Below are positions 7,550 to 17,123 of a DNA stretch of 45,591 nucleotides, one piece after another. This DNA comes from Desulfobacterales bacterium (GTDB taxonomy: Bacteria; Desulfobacterota; Desulfobulbia; Desulfobulbales; JAGXFP01): assembly GCA_024637225.1 (NCBI GenBank), contig JAGXFP010000064.1:1-45591 (forward strand), written 5' to 3'. Position 1 is the first letter of the stretch. Each line of letters opens with the position of its first letter. The position numbers and the translations under genes were made by a program. The notes under the pieces were generated by a model, which saw nothing but the letters and a program-made list of their open reading frames with translations, made no database searches and had not been told where the DNA came from.

Positions 7550-7837
7550 TCAGCTTTCCTCCGACCACCTATTAAGGATCGCGGCCAGTTTGGCGGCCTG
7601 GTCGCGCCCGGAAATATTAAATTTTGACTGCTGGGAATAGGCTCCTTTCATCTTCCGGTAGCGGCGGATGGTATAGCGGTCGTCACTGTACTTGTCCTTG
7701 CCTTTTTCCCACTGCTGATATTTGAAGATAATTGTCGACCAGGCTCCCCTGGTCAGGATTTCCTTGTCAAGTTCCTTGACGATCATGACACCGTCTTCTT
7801 CGTAATTTATCGTTATTTCGTCAATTGTTTCGGCCAT
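7550..7837 (-). CDS. Small uncharacterised protein, 95 residues
   Basis: I do not recognise a named family. The start ATG 7835-7837 is chosen because GGAG lies 7 nt upstream; a longer frame to 7906 would run into a repeat element. The protein begins MAETIDEITINYEEDG, continues VMIVKELDKEILTRGAWSTI, then a Tyr/Lys/Arg-rich middle (YTIRRYRK) and KFNISGRDQAAKLAAIL near the C-terminus. It has no signal peptide, membrane segment or Cys. Composition and even codon use look like a genuine small alpha/beta domain. It lies upstream of the SelW-like gene on the same strand with about 100 nt between them, so co-transcription is possible. Confidence 0.72.
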   Translation of the reverse strand: MAETIDEITINYEEDGVMIVKELDKEILTRGAWSTIIFKYQQWEKGKDKYSDDRYTIRRYRKMKGAYSQQSKFNISGRDQAAKLAAILNRWSEES

Positions 7838-7861
7838 TGATATCTCCGTTTTGTTTTTGAA

Positions 7862-8066
7862 CCTGAATCCGTGACGGCTTCCCGGTGTATTTTGTTTTAT
7901 AACCAAAGGGGCATAAGTTTCGTTTGAGCAGACAAGCTACTCAACTCAGCTTTATCCGTTTGTCGTTAAGTGAAATTATCTCTTTCTGAGTCGCCATGAT
8001 TTATCCGCCGCCGAGGGGCGAAAAAGGCGGATCTGCCGCGTTCTCGAATCCTCACTGATTCGGGTT
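7862..8066. repeat. Second large copy of the CCTGAATCC / GCATAAGTTTCGT element
   Basis: The left end is CCTGAATCCGTGACGGCTT (7862-7880), followed by one GCATAAGTTTCGT hairpin unit (7894-7948), then CTTTATCCGTTTGT and GAGTCGCC, and a degenerate right end TCACTGATTCGGG (8052-8064). Order and spacing match the 3949-4130 region, so both gaps carry the same composite element, with the inner unit duplicated in the other copy. Confidence 0.75.
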
Positions 8067-8085
8067 TGAACACAGCAAGACCCGA

Positions 8086-10296
8086 CTATTTGTGGTCGCT
8101 GTCGTAATTATCCTTGAGCTTTGCCATCTTGTTGGCAAGGGGGCCGGCAAGATCGAGATTGTAGCGCGACAGGTATTCGGCCGCCATGCGGTGCGTGTTG
8201 AAACGGGGGCTGTTCAGTGCTATGTTCATAATCGCTTTGTCGATGAAGGTACAGAATTTTTCCGGATTATAAAAATTGTCGATGATCTCGGCGAATATCC
8301 CGTAAAATGAAGCCGAATCTTCCGCATAGAGCAGTTCCGCCCGGTTTTCGCTTAAGGTATCGAGATTTACCGGATCTTCGTAACCGAACTTCCAGCCGGT
8401 TGCCCCTTCATGATATCCTTCGCCCCACCAGCCGTCCATGATGCTCACATTGGGAACGCCGTTCAAGGCGGACTTCATGCCGCTCGTGCCGCTTGCTTCA
8501 AGGGGGCGTTTGGGGCTGTTCAGCCAGCAGTGGACTCCCGCCACCATCATCTTGGCGATAGCCATATCATAACCGGGAATAAACACCAGTTTGGCGAGCC
8601 CGTTACTTTTTCGGTAAAGTTCCTCCTGAACGTCGATGACCATTTTGATCAGGGCCTTGCCGGGTTCGTCGGCTGGGTGGGCTTTGCCTGCAAAGATGAA
8701 ATTGACCGGCCAATTGTTCGCAATTACCAGTTTGAGCAGCTCTTCGATATCCTCGAAAATGAGATCCGCCCTTTTATAAGTCGAAAATCTCCTTGCAAAA
8801 CCAATGGTTAAGGTGTCCGGTTGCAGCCGCGCATCCCTGATGTCAAGATTGGACAGGTAATTAGGCGGATCAATCCAGGTTTCCTGCATCATGGTACGAT
8901 GGGTGGCGAGCATCTCGTTGACATAGGTAATTAACTTGAAGTTGTCCTTTTTCCAGGCGCTTTCGAGAAAGGCCCTGAATCTCTTGTTGTCAAGCAAACT
9001 GGCGCCGTGCTTGAAAACACTCGGATCCTGCCGCCAGTTTTCAAATTCGGAGCAACTGTCGAACAACTCCGCCTTGGCATCGCTTATCCAGGTCAGGTGA
9101 TGGACTCCGTTGGTGATCGCCGAAATCTTTTCGGCAAATTCGGGAAACTGCTTTTTGGTTACCTCCTTGTGCAGGCGGCTAACGGCATTGGTGGTGCGGT
9201 TGATCCGCATGGCCAGCGAGGTGAAGTTGAAGTTGTTATGGTTGTCGCGGTCTTCGGCCAACAGATCCAGAATACGATGATAAAAGGAGTGGATGAATTT
9301 CCGGTATAGATTCTTGTCAAAGCGGTCATGGCCCGCCTTTACCGGGGTGTGAATCGTAAAGACGATGTTTTGTGCCACCTCTTCGGCTGCGGCGAAAATA
9401 TCCTGATCAGTGGCCCGCTGCGTATAGTCCTCGCCGTATTTTTGCTGTAACCTGTCGAGTATCTGATCCAGGATCACCGCCACCCCGTGTTGTTCGTTGA
9501 GGTGGATGGTTCTCGAGGTGATGCCCAGGGCTTTCATCGCCGGAATTACACCGGCGCCGAGCATCCGCCGCTGGATAATTTTGGTCTTTTCCGAACTGCT
9601 GTCGTAAAGGTTTTTAGCCGCATCCCGAATCCATTGGGGTGATTCCTCGGTGTGAAAGTCAAGGAGGATGTGCGGCACGAAATAATTAAGTTGGTTGTTT
9701 ACCTCCATTTTCATCCATAATCTGGCGCAGGCACTTGTCGCTCTGTCATGCTCATCATAGAAGGGCACTTCAATTCTGAGCTCGCTTTGCGGATCATCGG
9801 CTTGATGCAGGGCGTAAATCGATGGAGTCTTCTCCGGCTCCCATTCGCTTGACCAGGAAATCTGGCCGATCCGGGAGTCAACCATCTGTGAAAAGTAGCC
9901 GTGCCGGTAAAGGAGGGAGACCGCGACGACCGGAATCCGGCAATCAGCGAAACTCTTCAGAGTATCGCCGGCCAGCACTCCCAACCCGCCTCCGTAGTTG
10001 GGGATTTTTTCAAGTCCGTGGAGGAAATCCTTGACGAACTGATCGATCAGCGGGTTGGTGCTGCCGGAAATATCCAGATCAAGGAGTCTCGATTTTATCG
10101 GGTGGAAAGCGTCCCGGTCCGCGGCGATTTCCATCGATATATAGGTGACGGAATTACCTTCCGGGGCAGTGAGACTGTCCCAGACTTGATCCAGAACTTT
10201 CTGGGATACGCCGAAATAGGTACCCCAGCGGTTGGAGGAGATCATATCGTGGAGGATCTGGTCTTTATCGATATACGCCGAGCTTTGTTTCACCAT
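8086..10296 (-). CDS. glgP: Alpha-glucan (glycogen/maltodextrin) phosphorylase
   Basis: The GT35 enzyme releases glucose-1-phosphate from alpha-1,4-glucans using PLP. The 736-residue protein belongs to the shorter alpha-glucan phosphorylase type rather than the 800-residue E. coli MalP/GlgP type. Visible features are YGGGLGVLAGDTLKS (101-115), HLNEQHG (265-271), ITNGVHHLTW (394-403), ARRFSTYKRADL (501-512), and EASGTSGMKSALNG, with the PLP lysine at K608, followed by DGWWGEGY. It starts at ATG with GGGAAG upstream. It stands alone; no glycogen synthase or branching enzyme is in the window. It is divergent from pal over a 285-nt gap. A storage-polymer breakdown role is inferred from family. 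Confidence 0.95.
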   Translation of the reverse strand: MVKQSSAYIDKDQILHDMISSNRWGTYFGVSQKVLDQVWDSLTAPEGNSVTYISMEIAADRDAFHPIKSRLLDLDISGSTNPLIDQFVKDFLHGLEKIPNYGGGLGVLAGDTLKSFADCRIPVVAVSLLYRHGYFSQMVDSRIGQISWSSEWEPEKTPSIYALHQADDPQSELRIEVPFYDEHDRATSACARLWMKMEVNNQLNYFVPHILLDFHTEESPQWIRDAAKNLYDSSSEKTKIIQRRMLGAGVIPAMKALGITSRTIHLNEQHGVAVILDQILDRLQQKYGEDYTQRATDQDIFAAAEEVAQNIVFTIHTPVKAGHDRFDKNLYRKFIHSFYHRILDLLAEDRDNHNNFNFTSLAMRINRTTNAVSRLHKEVTKKQFPEFAEKISAITNGVHHLTWISDAKAELFDSCSEFENWRQDPSVFKHGASLLDNKRFRAFLESAWKKDNFKLITYVNEMLATHRTMMQETWIDPPNYLSNLDIRDARLQPDTLTIGFARRFSTYKRADLIFEDIEELLKLVIANNWPVNFIFAGKAHPADEPGKALIKMVIDVQEELYRKSNGLAKLVFIPGYDMAIAKMMVAGVHCWLNSPKRPLEASGTSGMKSALNGVPNVSIMDGWWGEGYHEGATGWKFGYEDPVNLDTLSENRAELLYAEDSASFYGIFAEIIDNFYNPEKFCTFIDKAIMNIALNSPRFNTHRMAAEYLSRYNLDLAGPLANKMAKLKDNYDSDHK

Positions 10297-10566
10297 TTTG
10301 TTACTTCCCGCATATGGACTTATAAGTTCCTGTTAATGTGTAAAACGCTATTCCAATAAGCAGTTTTAAAGGATAATGGCAAGTATCTTTCTGGTATCCA
10401 AGGAGAAAAAAAGATTGAATTTTAATCAGTATTTCTTTACCTTTGCAAATTGGTAAAATGGAGTCTGAACGGAATCTGGGTTAAATGACTAAATCTGAAA
10501 AATGTAGTTGATGCTTTACATTTATTTTATCATATTTGCTGCCGGTTTAATATTCAGTATTTTACA

Positions 10567-10572
10567 GAGGAG
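10567..10572 (+). promoter_or_regulatory. Ribosome binding site of pal
   Basis: GAGGAG sits 9 nt before ATG 10582. A nearer ATG at 10574 opens only a three-codon frame (ATG AAA AAA TGA) and is not the start of pal. Confidence 0.7.
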
Positions 10573-10581
10573 AATGAAAAA

Positions 10582-11184
10582 ATGAATCGTAATAAATTGA
10601 GTTCTTTCGTCGTTTCAGCCATGATCGTAATATTTTTAGCTTCAATGTCTGCCTGTGCTAAAAAAACCGTCCCGCCGACCGCTGAAGAACCGGAGGTCGC
10701 CAGAGTAGAGGAGGCGGTGGGGGCTGAAGCGGATGAGGAAGAGGAAGCCGTAGTCTCGGAAATCGAGGAAGAAGGTATGGGCAGCGCGGAATCGCTCGAT
10801 ACAGAGGTTCTTGACGAGGCCGAAGAAACATCCCTGGAGGGCAGGACTACCCCCGGCCTTTTTCCCGTCTACTTCGATTTCGATAAATCGGTAATCAAAA
10901 GTGACCAGGTTGACCGCATGGAGAAAAACGCCGTCTTCATGGAAGAAAATCCGGGATTCAAGGTGCGGGTCGAGGGTAACTGCGATGAGCGGGGCACCAA
11001 CGAATACAATATGGCTCTGGGGCAGAGGAGGGCGATGAGCGGGAAAAAATATCTGGTTAACCTCGGAATTCCGGAAACCCGTCTTTCCACCATCAGTTAT
11101 GGCGAGGAGCGGCCGATCAATTTCGGGCATGATGAATTGTCATGGTCCCAGAACAGGCGCGATGATTTCGTTGTTGTAGAGTAA
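10582..11184 (+). CDS. pal: Peptidoglycan-associated lipoprotein (OmpA-like domain)
   Basis: Pal anchors the outer membrane to peptidoglycan and works with TolB. A signal peptide of 24 residues ends at a lipobox-like SMSAC (C25). A strongly acidic linker (about 34-88, many Glu) precedes an OmpA_C domain (about 95-200). In it are VYFDFDKSVI, GNCDERGTNEYNMALGQRRA (peptidoglycan contacts Asp/Arg), SYGEERP and NRRDDFV. Length is 200, a little above E. coli Pal because of the linker. No tolB or ybgF lies beside it. An OmpH/Skp-like gene follows 119 nt downstream, and both act in the envelope. Confidence 0.92.
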   Translation: MNRNKLSSFVVSAMIVIFLASMSACAKKTVPPTAEEPEVARVEEAVGAEADEEEEAVVSEIEEEGMGSAESLDTEVLDEAEETSLEGRTTPGLFPVYFDFDKSVIKSDQVDRMEKNAVFMEENPGFKVRVEGNCDERGTNEYNMALGQRRAMSGKKYLVNLGIPETRLSTISYGEERPINFGHDELSWSQNRRDDFVVVE

Positions 11185-11303
11185 AATATCATCAATTTCA
11201 TCATCTACTGAAGTCTTTTTCAACGGGCCGGGGCAAAGCAGGATTGCTCCGGCTTTTTAAATGGTTTTTTAATAAGTATTCAGCATTAACGAGGAGAAAT
11301 ATT

Positions 11304-11849
11304 ATGCCACAAAAGTTGCTGGCTGCATTATGTCTTGGTCTTACACTTACCTTTTTTGTATCCCAACCGGTTTCGGCACAGGATTCGGTTAAAATAGGTA
11401 CCATGAACCTGCAAAAAATTCTGGCTATCTCCGAAAGCGGTCAGGCTGCAAGAAATTCCGTAACTAAAAAACTGGAAGATTATCAGAAGAAACTTCGCAA
11501 GCAGGAAGAGACCATCATCGCCCTCAAAGACGAAATCGAGAAGAAGTCCGGGGTATGGAGTGAGGCCGTCAAGACCAAGAAGGAACGAGAATTCAGGAGA
11601 CTTGCCCAAGCTCTCGAGGAGGAGTCGGAATATGCCTCAAACGATATCAAGACCTTCGAGCAGGAGCAGGTTGAGCCGATCCTGAAGGAACTTGAAGATA
11701 TTATTGTTGACTACGGCAAAAGCAAAGGATACTCGTTGATTCTCGATATAAGTAAGGGCGTGCTTTACGAGGATGAATCCCTTGATATCAGCGAGGAGTT
11801 GGCGGGTGAACTTGATAAGCGTCTTGCCGCCGAAAAAACCGAAAATTGA
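11304..11849 (+). CDS. OmpH/Skp-family periplasmic chaperone
   Basis: Skp-type chaperones hold unfolded outer-membrane proteins in the periplasm. From ATG 11304 (GAGGAG at 11290-11295) the protein has 181 residues, with a signal peptide cut after VSA (A25). The mature protein begins with a short beta segment (VKIGTMNLQKIL), runs through a long charged coiled-coil (about 55-135, heptads rich in Lys/Glu), and returns to YSLILDISKGVLYEDESLDIS, the closing strand of the trimer body. An upstream in-frame ATG at 11244 would add 20 residues and bury the signal peptide, so I reject it. Usual partners bamA and lpxD are absent. Confidence 0.88.
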   Translation: MPQKLLAALCLGLTLTFFVSQPVSAQDSVKIGTMNLQKILAISESGQAARNSVTKKLEDYQKKLRKQEETIIALKDEIEKKSGVWSEAVKTKKEREFRRLAQALEEESEYASNDIKTFEQEQVEPILKELEDIIVDYGKSKGYSLILDISKGVLYEDESLDISEELAGELDKRLAAEKTEN

Positions 11850-11970
11850 TGGTGGCGCAAAAATCGCCAGCTCCTGCGTTGCTGCAAATTTGTCTCGTCA
11901 TTGCAGCGTACTGAAGTACGCTGCATTTCTCGAAATTTGCGCGCCTAGGATCTGACGATTTTCACCCCCG
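11850..11970. repeat. Dispersed ~120-bp repeat (family B), with central hairpin
   Basis: Its core is a perfect 10-bp hairpin, GCAGCGTACT-GA-AGTACGCTGC (11903-11924). The outer parts, GCGCAAAAATCGCCAGCTCC and its counterpart near 11953-11966, resemble each other inverted. The reverse complement matches the stretch at 24206-24340 over nearly its full length, and more weakly 42120-42210. It has no coding frame. Confidence 0.8.
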
Positions 11971-12009
11971 CAGGGGGATGGCATGCTTAGCTACAAAGTT
12001 GAAAGTCTA

Positions 12010-12051
12010 AAAAAACCGGCAAGTTGCAGACGCAACTTGCCGGTTTTTTTT
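12010..12051. terminator. Bidirectional intrinsic terminator
   Basis: A perfect 12-bp stem CCGGCAAGTTGC / GCAACTTGCCGG (12016-12027 with 12032-12043) closes an AGAC loop. It is preceded by an A-tract and followed by eight T residues, so it works on both strands. It lies between the convergent pal/skp-like unit and dxs. Confidence 0.93.
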
Positions 12052-12060
12052 GTGCTTATC

Positions 12061-13950
12061 TCAGGAGATCAGTTTGAGTACGGCCTGGATAATTCCCGGA
12101 GTATCTATTCTGGCATTTTTGTAGAGCGTTTCCTGGGGACCGTGTTCAATGAAATGGTTCGGATAGCCGAGACATTTTACCGGGCTTGACCTGTTTAAGC
12201 CCTGCCGCTCCATAAGTTCCAGCACCGCGCTTCCAAATCCCCCTTTCCGGGCATTGTCTTCCACCGTAACTACCGCGCCGGTTTTTTCGATCCATTCGCA
12301 GATCAGCTCACTGTCGAGGGGCGTGATGAATCTGGGATTAATCACCGCGGCTTCAATCCCCAGCTTCTGCAACCCTTCGGCCGCGGCCAGGGCCGGATGT
12401 ACCCGGTTCCCGATCGGCAGCAGCAGGACATCGCTTCCTTCCCGCAAAAGCTCGCCTTTGCCCATCGCCAACTTTTCGAAAGAATCGGTCAGTTCCGTGC
12501 CGATTCCTTTTCCCCTGGGATAGCGGATCGCTGTCGGTCCGGGATACATGACCGCCGTGTAGAGCATGTCCTGAAATTCTCTTTCGTCCTTGGGCGCCAT
12601 TAGAATCAGATTGGGAATGAAGCGCAGGAACGAGAGATCGAATACGCCATGGTGGGTGGGACCGTCATCGCCGACCACGCCGCCGCGGTCAATCGCAAAA
12701 GTTACCGGCAGATTCTGCAGGCATACATCGTGAATAATCTGATCAAGTGAGCGTTGCAGGAAGGTCGAATAGATTGCCACTACTGGCAGAATGCCTTCGG
12801 TAGCCAGACCGGCCGCGAAAGTAACCGCGTGTTGCTCTGCTATCCCGACATCGAAAAACCGGTCGGGGAAAAGTTCGGCAAAGCGGCTCAGACCGGTGCC
12901 GGCGGTCATGGCGGCGGTAATGGCGGCGATGCGGGGGTCGTTCTCGGCCATCTTGACAATGGTGTCGCCGAAAACCTTGGTGTACGATAAGGGATTGGAC
13001 GCAGCCGGGAGAGGTTTGCCGGTGTTGATCTCAAAGGGACCCACCCCGTGGTATTTATCGGGAGTCGCCTCGGCCGGGGCATAGCCCTTGCCCTTGGTGG
13101 TAATTACGTGGATGAGGACCGGACCCTTACTGAAATCCCTGACGTTTTGCATGGTTTCAATCAGACTTTCGATCTGATGCCCCTGAATGGGTCCCACATA
13201 TTCAAACTTGAGGGCTTCGAAGAGCATGCCCGGGGTAAAGAATGCCTTGAAACTCTCCTCGCTTCTCTTCAGGACATTGAAAATATTCTCGCCGACATTG
13301 GCGAACGATTTCAGGAAATTTTCGGTGTCTCTTTTCAGCCGGGTCATGGCCTTGCCGGTCATCTTCCTGCTCAAAAAGCTTGACAGAGCACCGACATTGG
13401 GGGAAATGGACATCTCGTTGTCGTTTAAAATGACAATGAGGTCCTTGTCAAGGTGGCCGGCCTGATTAAGAGCCTCGAAAGCCATGCCGCCGGTCATGGA
13501 GCCGTCGCCGATCACGGCAATGGCACGATTGGCATCGCCTTTCAAGGATTTGGCCAGGGCGATGCCGAGGCTCGCGGAAATCGAGGTGCTGCTGTGTCCG
13601 GTGTCAAAGGCGTCATAGGGACTTTCTTCCCTTTTGGGAAAACCGCTGATCCCCTGGTGCTGCCTCAGGGTGTGGAATTGATCCTTGCGGCCGGTCAGCA
13701 ATTTGTGGGCGTATGCCTGGTGACCGACATCCCAGATCAGCTTGTCGTCCGGAGTGTTGAACACGTAATGGAGGGCGATGGTCAGTTCGACTACGCCGAG
13801 ACAGGGCCCCAGATGGCCGCCGTTGGCGGCGACGGTTTTGATGATTTCCCGGCGGAGATCCGCGGCCAGCAGCGGTAAATCCTCAACCGCTAACATTTTA
13901 AGATCCCGGGGGGAATTGATTGAGTCAAGAATTGAATTTTTTTCGGTCAT
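12061..13950 (-). CDS. dxs: 1-deoxy-D-xylulose-5-phosphate synthase
   Basis: Dxs condenses pyruvate and glyceraldehyde-3-phosphate, using thiamine diphosphate, to start the MEP isoprenoid pathway. I take ATG 13950 ([10 protein letters not shown]..., 629 residues) since family N-termini begin near there. ATG 14001 adds 17 residues, and neither start has a clear ribosome binding site. Marks are [14 protein letters not shown], the ThDP/Mg motif GDGSMTGG...NDNEMSIS, the second-half [14 protein letters not shown] with the catalytic Glu, and [12 protein letters not shown]. It is the last gene of xseB-ispA-dxs, a classical gene order. Together with ispA it feeds polyprenyl synthesis for the menaquinone tail and undecaprenyl phosphate. 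Confidence 0.96.
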   Translation of the reverse strand: MTEKNSILDSINSPRDLKMLAVEDLPLLAADLRREIIKTVAANGGHLGPCLGVVELTIALHYVFNTPDDKLIWDVGHQAYAHKLLTGRKDQFHTLRQHQGISGFPKREESPYDAFDTGHSSTSISASLGIALAKSLKGDANRAIAVIGDGSMTGGMAFEALNQAGHLDKDLIVILNDNEMSISPNVGALSSFLSRKMTGKAMTRLKRDTENFLKSFANVGENIFNVLKRSEESFKAFFTPGMLFEALKFEYVGPIQGHQIESLIETMQNVRDFSKGPVLIHVITTKGKGYAPAEATPDKYHGVGPFEINTGKPLPAASNPLSYTKVFGDTIVKMAENDPRIAAITAAMTAGTGLSRFAELFPDRFFDVGIAEQHAVTFAAGLATEGILPVVAIYSTFLQRSLDQIIHDVCLQNLPVTFAIDRGGVVGDDGPTHHGVFDLSFLRFIPNLILMAPKDEREFQDMLYTAVMYPGPTAIRYPRGKGIGTELTDSFEKLAMGKGELLREGSDVLLLPIGNRVHPALAAAEGLQKLGIEAAVINPRFITPLDSELICEWIEKTGAVVTVEDNARKGGFGSAVLELMERQGLNRSSPVKCLGYPNHFIEHGPQETLYKNARIDTPGIIQAVLKLIS

Positions 13951-14050
13951 AATTAGATGCTGAAGTTGACTGCCAATAGAAGTTAAGGGGAGGTCATTCA
14001 TAACTGACCATGCGGTAAAGGCTCAACACACCTTGCAATTATAGTCACTT

Positions 14051-14947
14051 TTATTTACTTCGGCTAATAATATAGGAGGCCAGCCGGCGAAGGGGGGCGG
14101 AATATTCGTCAAAATGGGCCAGGGCATCCAAGGCCTCGGCAACACTCTCTTCGGCCAGCTGCCTGGTCCGTTCGAGACCGTAAAGGGCCGGATAAGTTGC
14201 TTTGTTCCGGTCTGCATCGGAGCCCGCGGCTTTGCCCAGCTGCTCGGCGGTTCCTTCGACGTTGAGCAGGTCGTCGACAATCTGGAAGGCCAGTCCGATC
14301 TTTTCGCCGTAAGTGGTCAGGGACGAAAACTGTTCCGGGGTCGCTCCGCCGATGACTGCGCCGCTCTGGACTGCGGCACTTATCAGCGCCCCGGTTTTGC
14401 GGCTGTGTATTTCCCGCAGGGTTATGACATCGATCTCTTTCCCTTCCGAAACGATATCCATCGCCTGGCCGCCGACCATTCCCAGTGAACCGGCCGCGCG
14501 GGCAATGATATTGATGATCCCGAGCTGAGCGCCAGGCTCGATATCGGCAGGGAGTTTGCCGCTCAACAACTCAAAGGCCAGGGTCAGCAAACCGTCTCCG
14601 GCCAGGATCGCCCCGGCCTCGCCGTAAAGCATATGACTGGTCGGTTTGCCGCGCCGGAGCTCATCGTCGTCCATGGCGGGCAGATCGTCGTGAATCAGGG
14701 AGTAGGTGTGGATGCATTCCAGAGCCACGGCAGCCGGCAAGGCATGGCTGATCGCGCCGCCAACCGCTTCACAGGAGGCGAGGCAAAGGATCGGCCTTAC
14801 TCTTTTGCCGCCTGCGAAGAGACTGTAGCGCATTGCTTCGAGATGACGATCCAGCTCGGGGGGGAGTTTACCGTTCCCGGGCATCAGATCGGCCATCGCC
14901 TGTTCGACCAGACCGCGCTTATCTTGCAGATAGGTTTGTAGATCCAT
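14051..14947 (-). CDS. ispA: Farnesyl/geranylgeranyl diphosphate synthase
   Basis: This prenyl diphosphate synthase extends DMAPP with IPP. The 298-residue protein shows GGKRVRPIL (46-54), the first Asp-rich motif HDDLPAMDDD (86-95; D87, D88, D93) and the second around FQIVDDLLNVEG. LRR at 97-99 lies just after the first motif. Two extra residues in the first Asp-rich motif are typical of bacterial short-chain enzymes. Product length (C15 or C20) cannot be fixed from this alone. It starts 8 nt after the xseB stop and is followed by dxs. Confidence 0.94.
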   Translation of the reverse strand: MDLQTYLQDKRGLVEQAMADLMPGNGKLPPELDRHLEAMRYSLFAGGKRVRPILCLASCEAVGGAISHALPAAVALECIHTYSLIHDDLPAMDDDELRRGKPTSHMLYGEAGAILAGDGLLTLAFELLSGKLPADIEPGAQLGIINIIARAAGSLGMVGGQAMDIVSEGKEIDVITLREIHSRKTGALISAAVQSGAVIGGATPEQFSSLTTYGEKIGLAFQIVDDLLNVEGTAEQLGKAAGSDADRNKATYPALYGLERTRQLAEESVAEALDALAHFDEYSAPLRRLASYIISRSK

Positions 14948-14955
14948 GAAGGTTG

Positions 14956-15201
14956 TTACGATTCGGATTTATCGGAAAGAGATTCATCTTCGCCGGGTTT
15001 TTCCCGGAAGATGTCATCTTTTTTGAGTAAAACATTTACCTTCTGCTGGGCTTCGTCCAGTTTGTGGTTGCAGAACTCGGCGAGTTTCACTCCCTCGTCG
15101 AATTTTTTCAGGGATTCTTCAAGGGTTAGATCGCCGCTTTCCAGTTCTTCGGTGATCCGTTCAAGTTTTGCCAGGGATTCCTCGAAATTTTTTTTGGCCA
15201 T
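14956..15201 (-). CDS. xseB: Exodeoxyribonuclease VII small subunit
   Basis: XseB wraps the XseA subunit in exonuclease VII, which degrades single-stranded DNA. From ATG 15201 the protein is 81 residues: [52 protein letters not shown]. This is the two-helix hairpin typical of the family, followed by an acidic tail. A longer frame to 15288 adds 29 non-homologous residues. The large subunit xseA is in the same window at 28432-29778, but in a different operon. Gene order xseB-ispA-dxs is common across Proteobacteria. Confidence 0.92.
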   Translation of the reverse strand: MAKKNFEESLAKLERITEELESGDLTLEESLKKFDEGVKLAEFCNHKLDEAQQKVNVLLKKDDIFREKPGEDESLSDKSES

Positions 15202-15599
15202 ACCTTTATCCCATTTAGAAGATGTGTGATGGGAGGCGAGGAGGTGATGCAGATCCGTTCCACCTTTTGACTTCCTCATACCCCCCAAAAATGGCCATCA
15301 TAAAAAAATAACCGTCGATGGGCAATCTCTTTTAAAAATAAGATATTTTGAGTAATTTAAAATTATAGATGAACTCGCAAAAGTCAAAAAAAGCTGTCCT
15401 TTCGAACCCAGCTGAGAAAATTTTTTCTTTGAACCCAATTGTACTATAAAAAAATCTTCCGATGGTTGAAATGATTGTGTGGCCCCCTCGACTTTTTGCT
15501 TATCCATCCCGTGACTTTTTGCGAGTTTGTCATAACATATAGTATGGGTGATTTTCCGATCCCATAACAAACCCTTAATTTTAATGCAGGAACTTGTCC
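15202..15599. other. Divergent intergenic region with an inverted repeat
   Basis: This is promoter space between xseB (minus) and xerC (plus). GATGAACTCGCAAAAGTC (15368-15385) faces GACTTTTTGCGAGTTTGTC (about 15513-15531) as inverted arms about 130 bp apart, copies of the window-wide CTCGCAAAAA repeat. The AT-rich centre contains a minus-strand frame (15298-15621) that I regard as chance. No clear promoter was assigned. Confidence 0.55.
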
Positions 15600-16511
15600 T
15601 TGTCGCTAAATTTGCCGGCATCTCTTGACCGTTTCGCCTGGTGGCTGGAGGTTGAAAAGAACTATTCCGCCAATACGGTTGAAAGCTATCGCCGCGATCT
15701 TCGCGAGTTCGCCGATTTTATCGGAATCAACGATCCGCGCCTGATCGATACGCCGCTGATCCGGTCTTTCGTTTACTCCCTTAAAAACAGGAACAAGAGC
15801 GCCTCGGTGGCCCGGAAGCTGTCCGCCCTGAGGACTTTTTTCCGCTTTCTGCTTCGCGAGAAGATTGTCGCGGCTAATCCGGTGCTGGCCATCTCCATGC
15901 CCAGGCAGGATCGCTATATGCCGTCGCTGTTGACGGTTGACGAAGTATTCGCCCTACTTGAAACGCCCGGTGACAACGACACCTTCGCAGTAAGGGACCG
16001 GGCGATTCTGGAACTCCTGTATTCGACCGGTATCCGGGTTGCCGAACTTGCCTCTCTCGATTTGAAGCAACTTGATTTTGCCAACGAATCAGTTAGAGTG
16101 CTCGGCAAGGGTAACAAGGAGAGGATCGTGCCGGTAGGACGTCCCGCCGTGGAGGCTTTGCAGGCTTACCTGCCCCAGCGGGCCCAGTTGCTTGCCGCAA
16201 GAATCAAACGCGGACATCCGCCTGAAAATAACGCGGTTTTTTTGAATGTCAGGGGAGGGCGGTTGACGGTGCGCAGCATTGAGCGCCTGGTGGCCGATTA
16301 TTCTCTGAGGGCCGGCATCATCAGCAAGGTAACCCCGCATGTCCTGCGGCATTCCTTTGCCACCCATCTGCTCGAAATGGGGGCAGATCTCAGAACGGTC
16401 CAGGAACTTCTGGGCCATGCCAGTCTGTCGACCACCCAGCGCTACACGCACCTGAATATGGACTTTCTGACCGAAGTGTATGATCGGGCCCATCCCATGG
16501 CAAAAAAATAA
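15600..16511 (+). CDS. xerC: Tyrosine recombinase XerC
   Basis: XerC resolves chromosome dimers at dif together with XerD. About 303 residues: an N-terminal SAM-like core-binding domain (about 5-90; [14 protein letters not shown]) and a catalytic domain (about 105-303). The latter shows [12 protein letters not shown] (Arg I), [11 protein letters not shown] (Lys), [13 protein letters not shown] (His-x-x-Arg), [15 protein letters not shown] (His and the Tyr nucleophile). The start is TTG. TTG 15600 has AGGA 8 nt upstream, while TTG 15594 is only 2 nt from it, so I choose 15600. XerC fits better than an integron or phage integrase because of its conserved position with hslVU, as in many Firmicutes and Desulfobacterota. 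No dif site was found nearby. Confidence 0.9.
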   Translation: MSLNLPASLDRFAWWLEVEKNYSANTVESYRRDLREFADFIGINDPRLIDTPLIRSFVYSLKNRNKSASVARKLSALRTFFRFLLREKIVAANPVLAISMPRQDRYMPSLLTVDEVFALLETPGDNDTFAVRDRAILELLYSTGIRVAELASLDLKQLDFANESVRVLGKGNKERIVPVGRPAVEALQAYLPQRAQLLAARIKRGHPPENNAVFLNVRGGRLTVRSIERLVADYSLRAGIISKVTPHVLRHSFATHLLEMGADLRTVQELLGHASLSTTQRYTHLNMDFLTEVYDRAHPMAKK

Positions 16512-16528
16512 AACCTGGAGAGAATAAA

Positions 16529-17071
16529 TTGAAAATAAGATCGACAACCATAATCGCCGTTCGTCATAATGGCGAAGTGGCTTTGGCCGGTGACGGCCAG
16601 GTCTCCGTGGGCAACACCATTATGAAGCATCAGGCCCGAAAAGTGCGAAAACTCTATGGTGACAAGGTCATAACCGGTTTTGCCGGCGCCACCGCCGATG
16701 CCTTTACTCTTTTTGACAAGCTTGAGCAGAAACTGGAACGATTCAACGGCAATCTGATGCGCGCGGCGGTTGAGCTCGCCAAGGAGTGGCGGACGGATAA
16801 GATGCTGCGCCGTCTTGAAGCGATGATGATCGCGGTTGATAAAGACCATTCCCTGTTGATCAGCGGTTCGGGTGACGTGATCGAACCGGATGACGGAATA
16901 TTGGCGATCGGCTCCGGCGGTCCTTACGCCCAGTCGGCGGCCAAGGCCCTGGTCGCCCACAGCAGCCTCGATGCCGGGGAGATCTGCCGGGAAGCGTTGC
17001 TGATTGCCGCCTCGATCTGCATTTACACCAACGACAACCTGATTGTCGAAAAGATGGCCGCCGGCAAATGA
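16529..17071 (+). CDS. hslV: ATP-dependent protease proteolytic subunit HslV
   Basis: HslV forms the two-ring dodecamer of the HslUV protease. The 180-residue protein starts at TTG 16529 after GGAG. The N-terminal nucleophile Thr should be T6 in [13 protein letters not shown], so a five-residue leader must be removed. Many HslV proteins start directly at the TT after Met, though RSTT-type leaders occur elsewhere. The [26 protein letters not shown] and [20 protein letters not shown] segments are standard. It lies 17 nt after xerC and 52 nt before hslU. Confidence 0.95.
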   Translation: MKIRSTTIIAVRHNGEVALAGDGQVSVGNTIMKHQARKVRKLYGDKVITGFAGATADAFTLFDKLEQKLERFNGNLMRAAVELAKEWRTDKMLRRLEAMMIAVDKDHSLLISGSGDVIEPDDGILAIGSGGPYAQSAAKALVAHSSLDAGEICREALLIAASICIYTNDNLIVEKMAAGK

Positions 17072-17123
17072 TGCCCGCGATGATCTTCTTAATACTATAA
17101 ACCCAAAATCTGACAGAAAAAAT

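Noticed and set aside
15298..15621. A 107-codon minus frame before xerC
   Set aside because: It lies across AT-rich inverted repeats and the promoter region, with no motif.
15594..16511. Phage or integron integrase
   Set aside because: Length, motifs and operon position with hslVU fit chromosomal XerC; no attachment site or cargo genes are seen.
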